Below the pieces are notes generated by a model. The model worked only from the letters and a program-made list of their open reading frames with translations, was not told the origin of the DNA and made no database searches. This document shows, one piece after another, positions 15,846 through 24,314 of a stretch of DNA of 64,000 bases (the first letter of the stretch is position 1; every line of letters begins with the position of its first letter). The stretch covers positions 3,596,001-3,660,000 of the forward strand of contig NZ_CP029194.1 in assembly GCF_008642375.1 (NCBI RefSeq), written 5' to 3'. This stretch comes from Streptomyces venezuelae. GTDB taxonomy: Bacteria > Actinomycetota > Actinomycetes > Streptomycetales > Streptomycetaceae. The position numbers were made by a program, and so were the translations under genes.

Positions 15846-17837
15846 TCACGCTCCGGCGACGGCGTTGGCGAGGGCGACTGCGGCGATCACCAGGACGACG
15901 GAGCCGGCGAGCAGGGCGCTCAGGTAGGTCTGGACGTTGCCGGTCTGGGCGCGGCGGACGAGCCAGCCGAGCCCCTTGGCGGAGTCGCCCGCGGCGCGGA
16001 CGTAGGTGTCGACGACCTCGCGGTCCAGGAAGCGGACCAGGGAGGCGGCGGCGAGGACGGGGCGGACGAACGCGGCCCGGTAGACGGCGTCCAGGTGGAA
16101 GCCGTCGGTGGCCGGGGCGTGCAGCGGCCCGAGGAGGGCGCGGCCGGGGTCGGTCGGGTCCTCGGCGGGGTGCGGCAGGTGCAGCGCCTCCTTCTCGACC
16201 AGGCCGGCGTCGGCGTCGGGGTGGGCCACGTGCGGGAGCGGTACGGGGCCGGCGACCGGGGTCCTGGCCGCGAGGGTGCGCCAGACCGCGTACGTGATCA
16301 CGGCTCCGGCGGCGGCGAGGCCCGTGCCCAGGACGGCCGTGGTGACGGTCGGGGTGAGGGCGTGGCCGTCGAACCAGTCGTCGAGGTAGGTGACGGTCAG
16401 ACCGAAGCCCAGGGAGGGGATCGCGAGGACCCACAGGACCGTCGTCATGGCGATCGGCTGGCGGCCGTGGTCGGGGGCCTCGGCGCCGCGGCCGCGGAAG
16501 GCGCGCAGCCACAGGCGGAGGGCGTAGGCCGCGGTGAGGAGGGCGGTGAGCAGCCCGGCGACGAGGACGGTCCAGCCGGCCCCGGCGGGGGCCGGCTGGA
16601 CGGTCTGGTCCCCGAGCGCGGTGTGCTCGGCGGCCACGAGGACGGCTTCCTTGGAGAAGAAGCCGGCGAACGGCGGGATCGCGGCGAGCGCGAGGAGGGC
16701 GACGGTCATCGTCCAGTACGCGTCGGGGACGCGCTTGGCGAGGCCGCTCATGCGGGACATGGCGGTGAGCGAGTTCGTCCCGGCGGCGTGGATGACCGTG
16801 CCGGCGGCGAGGAAGAGCAGCGCCTTGAAGGCGGCGTGCGAGAGGAGGTGGAAGGCGGCGGCCCCGCGGTCGCCGACGGCGAGCGCGCCGGCCATGTAGC
16901 CGAGCTGACCGATCGTCGAGTAGGCGAGGACCCGCTTGATGTCGTCCTGGGCGAGCGCGGCCAGCGCCGAGCCGACCATGGTGACCGCGGCCATGACGGC
17001 GAGCACCGTCATCGCGGCGGCGGAGGCGGCGAAGACGGGCAGCAGCCGGGCCGTGAAGTAGATGCCGGCGGCGACCATCGTCGCCGCGTGGATGAGCGCG
17101 GAGACGGGGGTGGGGCCGGCCATCGCGTCCGGCAGCCAGGTGTGCAGCGGGAACTGCGCCGACTTGCCGGCCACGCCCGCGAGCAGCAGCAGCGCGATCA
17201 GGGTGGGGTGGTCGAGGCCGCCGCTCGCGACGGCGCCGAGGACCCCGGTGATCCGGAAGGTGCCGGCGTCGGCGGCGAGCGCGAAGAGACCGATGAGGAA
17301 GGGGACGTCGCCGAGCTTGGTGACGAGGAAGGCCTTGAGGGAGGCGGCCCGCGCCTCGGGGGTCTCCCAGTAGTGGCCGACGAGGAAGTACGAGCAGATG
17401 CCCATGATCTCCCAGCCGACCAGGAGCACCATCAGGTCGCCGGAGTAGACGACGAGCAGCATCGCGGAGGTGAAGAGGGAGACGAGCGCGGCGTACGAGG
17501 GGTAGCGGGGGTCGTCCCGGAGGTAGCCCGTCGAGTAGATCTGCACGCAGGTCGCGACCACGCCGACGAGGACGGCGACGAGGGCGGCGAAGCCGTCGAT
17601 GTACAGGCTCAGATCGATGGGGACGGAGCCTGTCGGCGTGAGCTGGGTGCCGGCGTTGATCGCCGCGCCCCCGCCCTGCCGTGCGGCGACGAGGGCGGCG
17701 AGGACGGCCGCCGCGAAGGTCGGGAGCACGGCGAGGGGCCGGACGAAGCCGGGCGCGGTGCGGCCCAGGAGGAGTCCGGCGACGGAGCCGAGGAAGGGCA
17801 GGAGGGGGACGAGGACGGCCAGGGTCGTGGTGGTCAC
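15846..17837 (-). CDS. nuoL: NADH-quinone oxidoreductase subunit L (second, partial complex I)
   Basis: 663 aa from the GTG at 17837, which overlaps the nuoK stop. Distal antiporter-like subunit of the membrane arm. Visible: FVGWEIMGICSYFLVGHYWETPEARAA-type TM5 segment, GKSAQFPLHTWLPDAMAGPTPVSALIHAATMVAAGIY (TM7-8), LAYSTIGQLGYM and AAIPPFAGFFSKEAVL. The C-terminal ~150 residues include the lateral-helix and final-helix region. Length is normal, so the pumping arm of this partial complex looks intact. Confidence 0.95.
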   Translation of the reverse strand: MTTTTLAVLVPLLPFLGSVAGLLLGRTAPGFVRPLAVLPTFAAAVLAALVAARQGGGAAINAGTQLTPTGSVPIDLSLYIDGFAALVAVLVGVVATCVQIYSTGYLRDDPRYPSYAALVSLFTSAMLLVVYSGDLMVLLVGWEIMGICSYFLVGHYWETPEARAASLKAFLVTKLGDVPFLIGLFALAADAGTFRITGVLGAVASGGLDHPTLIALLLLAGVAGKSAQFPLHTWLPDAMAGPTPVSALIHAATMVAAGIYFTARLLPVFAASAAAMTVLAVMAAVTMVGSALAALAQDDIKRVLAYSTIGQLGYMAGALAVGDRGAAAFHLLSHAAFKALLFLAAGTVIHAAGTNSLTAMSRMSGLAKRVPDAYWTMTVALLALAAIPPFAGFFSKEAVLVAAEHTALGDQTVQPAPAGAGWTVLVAGLLTALLTAAYALRLWLRAFRGRGAEAPDHGRQPIAMTTVLWVLAIPSLGFGLTVTYLDDWFDGHALTPTVTTAVLGTGLAAAGAVITYAVWRTLAARTPVAGPVPLPHVAHPDADAGLVEKEALHLPHPAEDPTDPGRALLGPLHAPATDGFHLDAVYRAAFVRPVLAAASLVRFLDREVVDTYVRAAGDSAKGLGWLVRRAQTGNVQTYLSALLAGSVVLVIAAVALANAVAGA

Positions 17838-18238
17838 GCGGTGGCCTCGGCCTTCTCGCCGTGGGGCGTCTCGTCGGTGGGCGTCCCGGCGGCGCCCGCG
17901 TCGTCGGCGGTTCCGTCGTCCGGGGATCCGGGGCGCTCCGCCGTGTCGCGGAGGCGGTCGACGTCCGCGGTGCCGCGGTTGCGGTGGACCATCAGGACGA
18001 TCGCGAGGCCGATGCCGATCTCGGCGGCGGCGACGGCGATGGTGAAGAGGGTGAGGGCCTGCCCGGCGTGCAGGGTGTCGCGGAGCCAGACGTCGAAGGC
18101 GACCAGGTTGAGATTGACGGCGTTGAGCATCAGCTCGACGGACATCAGGACCAGGATCGCGTTGCGGCGGGCGAGGACGCCGTACACGCCGACACAGAAG
18201 AGGAGCGCGGCGAGGACCGCGGGATAGGCGAGGTGCAT
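17834..18238 (-). CDS. nuoK: NADH-quinone oxidoreductase subunit K with extended acidic tail
   Basis: 134 aa from the ATG at 18238 (TGATG overlap with nuoJ). Residues 1-90 are the usual three-helix subunit: VLARRNAILVLMSVELMLNAVNLNLVAF carries the conserved membrane glutamate, and ALTLFTIAVAAAEIGIGLAIVL the second. The family is normally ~100 aa; here about 40 extra residues rich in Asp, Thr, Pro and Gly (DRLRDTAERPGSPDDGTADD onward) extend the C-terminus. Part of the proton path linking the quinone site to the antiporter subunits. Confidence 0.94.
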   Translation of the reverse strand: MHLAYPAVLAALLFCVGVYGVLARRNAILVLMSVELMLNAVNLNLVAFDVWLRDTLHAGQALTLFTIAVAAAEIGIGLAIVLMVHRNRGTADVDRLRDTAERPGSPDDGTADDAGAAGTPTDETPHGEKAEATA

Positions 18239-18795
18239 CAGCGCTCCTGCTCCTTCTTGCGGGAGAGGACGATCGCGCCGACCAGCGCGGCCAGGAGGAG
18301 CACCGAGAGGGCCTCGAAGGGCAGCACCCAGTGCTTGAAGAGGGTGGCGCCGGTGACCTCGGTGGAGCCCTGGACGGCGCCGTCGAGGTCGATCCAGGTC
18401 GTGCGGAACGCGTCGGCGACGACCCAGACGAGCGCGACGGCGGCGGCGAGCGCCACGCCGAGGGCGACCGGGCGGTTGCCGGAGTCGGCGTCCGGGGAGC
18501 GGCCGATGGGGGCCTTGGTGAGCATGAGGCCGAAGAGGAGGAGGACGACGACGGAGCCGACGTAGATCAGTACCTGGACCCAGGCGATGAACTCGGCGGT
18601 CAGGAGCAGGTACTCGACGGCGAGCCCGCCGAGCGCCACGACCAGCCAGAGGGCGGCGTGGACGAGCTGGCGGGTGGTGACGGTGACGACGGCCGCGCCG
18701 AGGGTGACGAGGCCGACGAGGAGGAAGGCGATCTCGACGCCGGAGGGCGAGAGGAAACCGGGGGTCTCCGCGGCCGCTTGTGCTGCCAGGATCAC
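18238..18795 (-). CDS. nuoJ: NADH-quinone oxidoreductase subunit J (second, partial complex I)
   Basis: 185 aa from a GTG at 18795 overlapping the nuoI stop by four bases. Five membrane helices; the key block EYLLLTAEFIAWVQVLIYVGSVVVLLLFGLML contains the conserved TM3 tyrosine/glycine pi-bulge region (VLIYVGSVVVLLLFG). The C-terminus ends in a short charged tail after SVLLLAALVGAIVLSRKK. Belongs to the E-channel linking the Fe-S arm to the pumps. Confidence 0.94.
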   Translation of the reverse strand: MILAAQAAAETPGFLSPSGVEIAFLLVGLVTLGAAVVTVTTRQLVHAALWLVVALGGLAVEYLLLTAEFIAWVQVLIYVGSVVVLLLFGLMLTKAPIGRSPDADSGNRPVALGVALAAAVALVWVVADAFRTTWIDLDGAVQGSTEVTGATLFKHWVLPFEALSVLLLAALVGAIVLSRKKEQER

Positions 18796-19439
18796 TGCTG
18801 CTCCTCCGGGGCCTGGGACCGGGCCTCTGCTTGGGCCTCCGCCTGGGCCGCTGCCTCGGCCGCCGCCTTCTCCGCCGCCTTCTCGGCTGCCTTGCGGGCC
18901 GCGGCGATCTCCTTCGGTTCCTCCGCCTTCGGGTCGAGCGCGGGCGGCTCGGGGACCGTCCACATCCACTCGCGGAGCTTGTCCCGCTCGTGGGTGAGCT
19001 CGTGGATGTCGGTCTCCGCGTACTCGAACTCGGGCGACCAGAAGAGCGCGTCGAAGGGGCAGACCTCGATGCAGATACCGCAGTACATGCAGAGCGAGAA
19101 GTCGATGGCGAAGCGGTCGAGGACGTTCCGGCTGCGCTCGCGGCCGCCGGGGGCGGCGGGCGGCACCGTCTCCTTGTGGGAGTCGATGTAGATGCACCAG
19201 TCGGGGCACTCGCGGGCGCAGAGCATGCAGACCGTGCAGTTCTCCTCGAACAGTCCGATGACCCCGCGGGTGCGGGGCGGCAGCTCGGGCTGGACGTCCG
19301 GGTACTGCGCGGTGACGGTCTTCTTCGTCATCGTGCGGAGTGTGACGGCGAGTCCCTTGGCGAGGCCGGATCCGGGAAACGAGCGGGGCCGCCCGGAGGG
19401 CGTCGTCGAGGGGTGGTGGTCGGGAGACGGGCGGGACAT
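18792..19439 (-). CDS. nuoI: NADH-quinone oxidoreductase subunit I, 2x[4Fe-4S] ferredoxin-type
   Basis: 215 aa from the ATG at 19439, whose A is also the last base of the nuoH TAA stop. Two complete 4Fe-4S motifs: CTVCMLCARECP (Cys68, 71, 74, 78) and CMYCGICIEVCP (Cys117, 120, 123, 127), i.e. clusters N6a and N6b. The N-terminal ~45 residues are a basic anchor. The C-terminal ~45 residues are an Ala/Glu/Lys-rich helix (KEIAAARKAAEKAAEKAAAE) beyond the usual end. Since NuoE, F and G are missing from this locus, NuoI is the most exposed electron entry point and could take electrons from a ferredoxin. Confidence 0.95.
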   Translation of the reverse strand: MSRPSPDHHPSTTPSGRPRSFPGSGLAKGLAVTLRTMTKKTVTAQYPDVQPELPPRTRGVIGLFEENCTVCMLCARECPDWCIYIDSHKETVPPAAPGGRERSRNVLDRFAIDFSLCMYCGICIEVCPFDALFWSPEFEYAETDIHELTHERDKLREWMWTVPEPPALDPKAEEPKEIAAARKAAEKAAEKAAAEAAAQAEAQAEARSQAPEEQQ

Positions 19440-20407
19440 TACTGGATCGCCACCTTCACGATGCCGGTGAGCGCGATCTGCGCGAGGGCGAGCGGGACGA
19501 GCGTCGTCCAGGCGAGCTTCTGGAGCTGGTCCTCGCGCAGGCGCGGGTAGGTGACCCGCAGCCAGATGACGACGAAGGCGAGGACGGCGGTCTTGAGGAG
19601 GGTCCAGACCCAGCCGAGGCCGTCGCCGCCGAAGGGGCCGTGCCAGCCGCCGAGGAAGAGGACGGTGGTGAGACCGCAGAGGACGACGATGCCCGCGTAC
19701 TCGGCGAGCAGGAAGAGCGCGAAGCGGAGGCCGGTGTACTCGGTGTACGCGCCGAAGATGATCTCCGAGTCGGCCACCGGCATGTCGAACGGCGGCCGCT
19801 GGAGCTCGGCGAGACCGGCCACGAAGAAGACGATCGCGCCGACGATCTGCCAGGGCAGCCACCACCACTCGAAGGCGTTGAGGATGCCGGGGAGGGAGAC
19901 GGTGCCGGCGGCCATCGCGACGGAGGCGGCGGCGAGCAGCATCGGGAGCTCGTAGGCGAGCAGCTGGGCGGCGGTACGGAGGCCGCCGAGCAGGGAGAAC
20001 TTGTTGGCGGAGGCCCAGCCGGCCATGAGGCTGCCGAGCACGCCGACGCCCATGACGGCCAGTACGAAGAAGATGCCCGCGTCGACGACCTGGCCGACCG
20101 CGCCCTCGCTCGGCCCGATCGGGATCGCGAGGAGGACGAGGAGGTACGGGAGAAGGGCGACGGCCGGCGCGAGCTGGAAGACCCGGCGGTCGGCGTCCTT
20201 CGGGACGACGTCCTCCTTCTGCGCGAACTTCACGCCGTCGGCGACGAGCTGGGCCCAGCCGTGGAAGCCGCCGGCGTACATGGGGCCGAGGCGGCCCTGC
20301 ATGTGGGCCATGACCTTGTGCTCGGTCTGGCCGACGACGAGGGGCAGGACGAGGAACAGCCCGAAGACGATCAGGAGCCGGACGGCGACGTCGAGTGCGT
20401 CGTTCAC
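19439..20407 (-). CDS. nuoH: NADH-quinone oxidoreductase subunit H (second, partial complex I)
   Basis: 322 aa from a GTG at 20407 that overlaps the nuoC stop by four bases. Eight-helix subunit that forms the quinone tunnel with NuoB and NuoD. Conserved segments: GRLGPMYAGGFHGWAQLVADGVKFAQKEDVVP (loop 1), ELPMLLAAASVAMAAGT, GLAELQRPPFDMPVADSEIIFGAYTEYTGLRFALFLLAEY (loop 3, acidic quinone-channel residues) and TLLKTAVLAFVVIWLRVTYPRLREDQ. All key regions are present, even though the partner NuoD is not encoded here. Confidence 0.95.
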   Translation of the reverse strand: MNDALDVAVRLLIVFGLFLVLPLVVGQTEHKVMAHMQGRLGPMYAGGFHGWAQLVADGVKFAQKEDVVPKDADRRVFQLAPAVALLPYLLVLLAIPIGPSEGAVGQVVDAGIFFVLAVMGVGVLGSLMAGWASANKFSLLGGLRTAAQLLAYELPMLLAAASVAMAAGTVSLPGILNAFEWWWLPWQIVGAIVFFVAGLAELQRPPFDMPVADSEIIFGAYTEYTGLRFALFLLAEYAGIVVLCGLTTVLFLGGWHGPFGGDGLGWVWTLLKTAVLAFVVIWLRVTYPRLREDQLQKLAWTTLVPLALAQIALTGIVKVAIQ

Positions 20408-21869
20408 GCGGGGTCGCCTCCGGCGGGGTCGGTGGTTTCGGTGGTCTCGGCGGCATCTCGCCGCCCTGCGGGCGGCCCGCCCTCGGGCTCCGCTGCCGCG
20501 GGCGGCGGGCCTTCGGCCGGGGCGGGCCGGGTGGCCGGGGCGGCGCCTGCGGCCGGGCCCGGCGCGACCGGGGTCGCCGGTGCGTCGGGCTCAGCCGGGG
20601 TCGCCGGGTCCGTGGCCCTCTCGGCCGGGGCGGCCGGCTCGGCCGGGGTCGCCCCCGTGGCCGGGCCATCGGGCTGAGCCGGGGCCCCCGCCTCGGCCGG
20701 AACGGCCGGGTCGTCGGCGACCGGAGCCGCCGGAGCCTCGGGCCCGGTCGGCGTGGCCGCCGTCTTCGGCTCCGCCGGGGCGGTCGGGGCCGCCTCGGCC
20801 GGGGCTTCCGGCTGTTCGGGCTTCTCGTCGAAGGCCGGGCGGGCGTGGTGCCAGGGGGCGTCCGAGCTGCGGGTGCGCGGGGCGGCGGGCGTCGCGGTGC
20901 CCGGAGCCGCCTGGCTCGCCGAGCCGTCGGCCGTCGTGCGCGAGCGGCGCACCGGAGCACCCGGCTCCGGAGCCGCCTGGCTCGCCGAACCCTCCGCCGT
21001 CGTGCGCGAGCGGCGCACCGGAGCACCCGGCTCCGGAGCCGCCTGGCTCGCCGAACCCTCCGACACCGAGCGCGAGCGGCGCACCGGAGCACCCGGCTCC
21101 GGAGCCGCCTGGCTCGCCGAGCCCTCCGACACCGAGCGCGAGCGGCGTGCCGGTGTGCTCGGGTCCGGCCGGCTTGCCGAGCCCTCGGTCACCGAGCGGG
21201 AGCGGCGTGCCGGTGCGCCCGCTTCCGGGCCCTCCGTGGTCGCGCGGGCCCGGCCCGCCGCCGCGCGGGCCGGGCGGGTCGGGGCCGGGGGGAGCTGGCC
21301 CTTGAGGGGGCCCCACTCGTTGGGGTCGGGTACGCCCGGCGGGAGCATCTGGCGGCGCTTCGGGCCTCCGCCGTCGTGGGACTCGCCCGGCTCCTTCGCG
21401 CCCGGCCAAGCCTTCGCGACCCGGGCCGCGAGGACGAAGTCCTTGCGGAGCGGGTGGCCCTCGAAGTTCTCCGGGAGGAGGAGGGGGACGAGGTGCGGGT
21501 GGCCCGTGAAGTCCACGCCGAACATCTCGTGGGTCTCGCGCTCGTGCCAGCCCGCGCCCGCGTACACCCCGATCGCCGTCGGAAGGGCCGGGGCCTCGTG
21601 CGGGACCGTCGTGCGGAGGAGGAGGCGGCGCGGCGGGTGGCCGGCCGCGAGGGCGACCACGTGCGCGCAGACGCGGAAGCCCGTGCCCGGTTCGTCGACC
21701 GCGCTGAGCCAGTCGAAGAAGGTGCAGCCCAGCTCGTCGCGGGCGGTGGTGAGGGCCGTGATCCAGGCGGCCGGCGGGACGTCGACGGTCAGCAGGTCGT
21801 ACGCCTGCTCCGCCGTCGCCTGCTCGCCGAAGACGTCCTTGACGGAGTCGGGGAGGGAGTCGAAGGCGC

Positions 21870-21873
<4 letters not shown>
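20404..21873 (-). CDS. nuoC: NADH-quinone oxidoreductase subunit C with a ~320-residue repetitive tail
   Basis: 489 aa from the ATG at 21873 (ATGA overlap with nuoB). Residues 1-150 are the normal NuoC fold, including the signature WHERETHEMFGVDFTGHPHL and LLLPENFEGHPLRKDF. Everything after ~160 is low-complexity: first a Gly/Pro/Arg linker, then about five repeats of a 20-22-residue unit (residues ~219-331) beginning RRSRS or RRSRT and continuing EGSASQAAPEPGAP, then ~150 residues of Pro/Ala/Thr/Glu. NuoC is usually 200-250 aa, so two thirds of this protein is an unexplained extension. There is no NuoD fusion: the tail has none of its motifs. It holds the Q-module together with NuoB and NuoI. 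Confidence 0.92.
20881..21219 (-). repeat. 66-bp tandem repeats inside nuoC
   Basis: About five in-frame copies of a 66-bp unit (22 codons; the outermost copies are diverged and one is 60 bp), each encoding Arg-Arg-Ser-Arg then EGSAS and QAAPEPGAPV. Two neighbouring copies differ at only a few bases, so the array expanded recently or is kept uniform by gene conversion. Confidence 0.85.
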
Positions 21874-22423
<550 letters not shown>

Positions 22424-22433
<10 letters not shown>

Positions 22434-22852
22434 GTCAGGACGCCCTTCTTGTACGCGTAGAGCAGCCCCACGGCCAGGAAGCCGAGGAAGACGAACATCT
22501 CGACCAGGGTCGTGGCGCCGTAGCCGGGCGCCGCGAAGACCGTCGCCCAGGGGAAGAGGAAGATCGAGTCCACGGCGAAGATCACGTAGAGGAACGCGTA
22601 CACGTAGTAGCGGACCTGGGTGTGCGCCCAGCCCTCCCCCACGGGGTCGACGCCGCACTCGTAGGTGAGGAGCTTCTCGGGCGTCGGCACGACCGGCCTG
22701 AGCAGCCGGTTGGCCGTGAACGCCACGGCGACGAAGAGCACGCCGACGACGGCGAGCACGCCGACGACGGAGTACGTCTGGAAGTAGTCCGCCGCGTCGG
22801 CCGCGACAACGGTCGGTTCCCGCACGTCCGCCCCTCGGTCTCGGTGTCTCAT
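22424..22852 (-). CDS. nuoA: NADH-quinone oxidoreductase subunit A (first gene of the partial nuo operon)
   Basis: 142 aa from ATG 22852; a GTG at 22825 has the better ribosome site (GAGGGG, five-base spacer) and would give 133 aa. Three membrane helices; YECGVDPVGEGWAHTQVRYYVYAFLYVIFAVDSIFLFPWA is the conserved loop with the Cys of the active/deactive switch region and the second helix. It opens the run nuoA-B-C-H-I-J-K-L-M-N, all with overlapping or near-zero junctions, divergent from the first histidine kinase across 146 bp. Confidence 0.94.
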
Positions 22853-22902
22853 GGGTCACTTCTGTACGGACGCGAGTCTAGGCCCTGCTAAAGGGACCGT
22901 AA

Positions 22903-22936
22903 GCAGTCCCCGGGCAGTCCCCGGTGGGGATATCCC
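22903..22936. promoter_or_regulatory. Tandem 11-mers and palindrome between nuoA and histidine kinase 1
   Basis: GCAGTCCCCGG occurs twice head-to-tail (22903-22913 and 22914-22924), followed at once by the perfect palindrome GGGATATCCC (22927-22936). It lies in the 146-bp divergent gap. On the nuoA side a weak promoter-like pair, TTACGG and TAGACT with a 16-base spacer, is near. Direct repeats of this kind are typical of response-regulator binding, and the adjacent kinase/regulator genes are obvious candidates. Confidence 0.4.
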
Positions 22937-22998
22937 TACTCCCGCTCACCCACCTCCCCCATGGCGTCGTGCGCTCCGCGACCGGCAGTCTGGGGACC

Positions 22999-24162
22999 AT
23001 GAGCGCCGATCATGAATCCACCGCCGCCCCCCGTCCGCCCGTGCGATCCGCCTACGGCAAGGAGACCTGGAAGGAGATCGCCTTCCTCCTCTCCAATCTC
23101 TTCACGGCCCTGGCCGGTTTCGTCTACGCGGTCGTGACCGTCCTGGTCGGCGTGAGCCTCTCCGTCACGGTGATCGGGCTGCCGCTGCTCGCCCTCGGGC
23201 TCGGCGGCGCGCGCTGGATCGGCCGGTCGGAGCGGGCGCGGGCCCGCTCGCTGCTCGAGGTACGGATCCCGGAGCCGTCCCGGATGCCGAAGGGCCACGG
23301 CTTCTTCGGCTGGCTCTGGTCCTCGCTGAAGGACCCGGTGGCCTGGCGGACGCAGCTGTACGGGCTGATCCGGCTGCCCTGGGGCATCGTGACGTTCACC
23401 GTCACCCTGGTCTCGCTCCTGATCCTCTGGCCCGTCCTGCCCTTCATCTCCCGCGGTCTGTCCAACGGCGACCGGGGCATGGTCCGCGGTCTGCTCTCGC
23501 CCTCCGACGAGCTGGAGCGGCGGATCGCCGAGCTGGAGTCGGACCGGGGCGTGGTCGTGGACACGGCCGCGGCGGACCTGCGGCGCATCGAGCGCGATCT
23601 GCACGACGGAGCGCAGGCCCGGCTCGTCGCCCTCGCGATGGGCCTCGGTCTCGCGAAGGAGAAGCTCCTGGAGGACCCGGAGGGTGCCGCGGCGATGGTC
23701 GACGAGGCCCACGGCGAGGTGAAGCTCGCGCTCCAGGAGCTGCGGGACCTGGCCCGGGGCATCCACCCGGCCGTCCTCACGGACCGGGGGCTCAGCGCCG
23801 CGCTCTCCTCGGTGTCCGCGCGCTGCACGGTCCCGGTGAAGGTGTCGGTGGACCTGGCGGAGCGGCCGGCCGAGGCGATCGAGGGCATCGCCTACTTCAC
23901 GGTCTCGGAGCTCCTCCAGAACGTCTCGAAGCACGCCCGGGCCCGGACCGCGTCCGTGGACGTGTGGCGGGTGGAGGACCGGCTGATGCTCCAGGTGCGC
24001 GACGACGGCGCCGGCGGGGCGCGGCTCGACGGCGGGACGGGGCTCGCGGGTCTGACGGAGCGGCTCGGGGCGGTGGACGGGCTCCTCGTCGTCGACTCCC
24101 CCGAGGGCGGTCCGACGACGGTCACGGCGGAGCTGCCGTGGCGCCCCCGGCCGGCTTCCTGA
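22999..24162 (+). CDS. Membrane histidine kinase of the HisKA_3 (NarL/DesK) type, copy 1
   Basis: 387 aa from the ATG at 22999. The N-terminal part is a putative-sensor membrane domain: helices at ~28-52 and 53-72, another pair at ~120-150. A linker helix (ELERRIAELESDRG) leads to the dimerisation domain with the phospho-acceptor His202 in ERDLHDGAQARL. The ATPase domain has the N box SELLQNVSKHARA and the G1 box VRDDGAGGARLDGGTGL. The kinase half is nearly identical to that of the next gene (24315-25601), indicating a recent duplication. Likely partner: the LuxR-type regulator at 25707. Placed divergently to the partial nuo operon, it may sense redox or membrane state; that is inference. Confidence 0.93.
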   Translation: MSADHESTAAPRPPVRSAYGKETWKEIAFLLSNLFTALAGFVYAVVTVLVGVSLSVTVIGLPLLALGLGGARWIGRSERARARSLLEVRIPEPSRMPKGHGFFGWLWSSLKDPVAWRTQLYGLIRLPWGIVTFTVTLVSLLILWPVLPFISRGLSNGDRGMVRGLLSPSDELERRIAELESDRGVVVDTAAADLRRIERDLHDGAQARLVALAMGLGLAKEKLLEDPEGAAAMVDEAHGEVKLALQELRDLARGIHPAVLTDRGLSAALSSVSARCTVPVKVSVDLAERPAEAIEGIAYFTVSELLQNVSKHARARTASVDVWRVEDRLMLQVRDDGAGGARLDGGTGLAGLTERLGAVDGLLVVDSPEGGPTTVTAELPWRPRPAS

Positions 24163-24314
24163 GTCACGGGTCCGCCTGAGGCCGGGTCCCAGCAGGCACC
24201 AGGTAGGGAAAACCCCCCGCCCGAGACGCCCACTCCCCTCATGGTCCGGGGCGCGGCGGGACGGAACCCTGGAAGACGTCACACCACAGCCCCCAGCAGA
24301 CAAGGACGACCGCG

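Noticed and set aside
14766..18227. 1153-aa plus-strand frame across nuoM-nuoK
   Set aside because: Gly/Asp/Glu-rich low-complexity antisense shadow of well-supported nuo genes; a common artefact at this GC content. The same holds for 7715-10810, 12520-14664 and 51969-55526.
20881..21219. CRISPR-like array
   Set aside because: Repeats are contiguous, in frame with nuoC and have no unique spacers.
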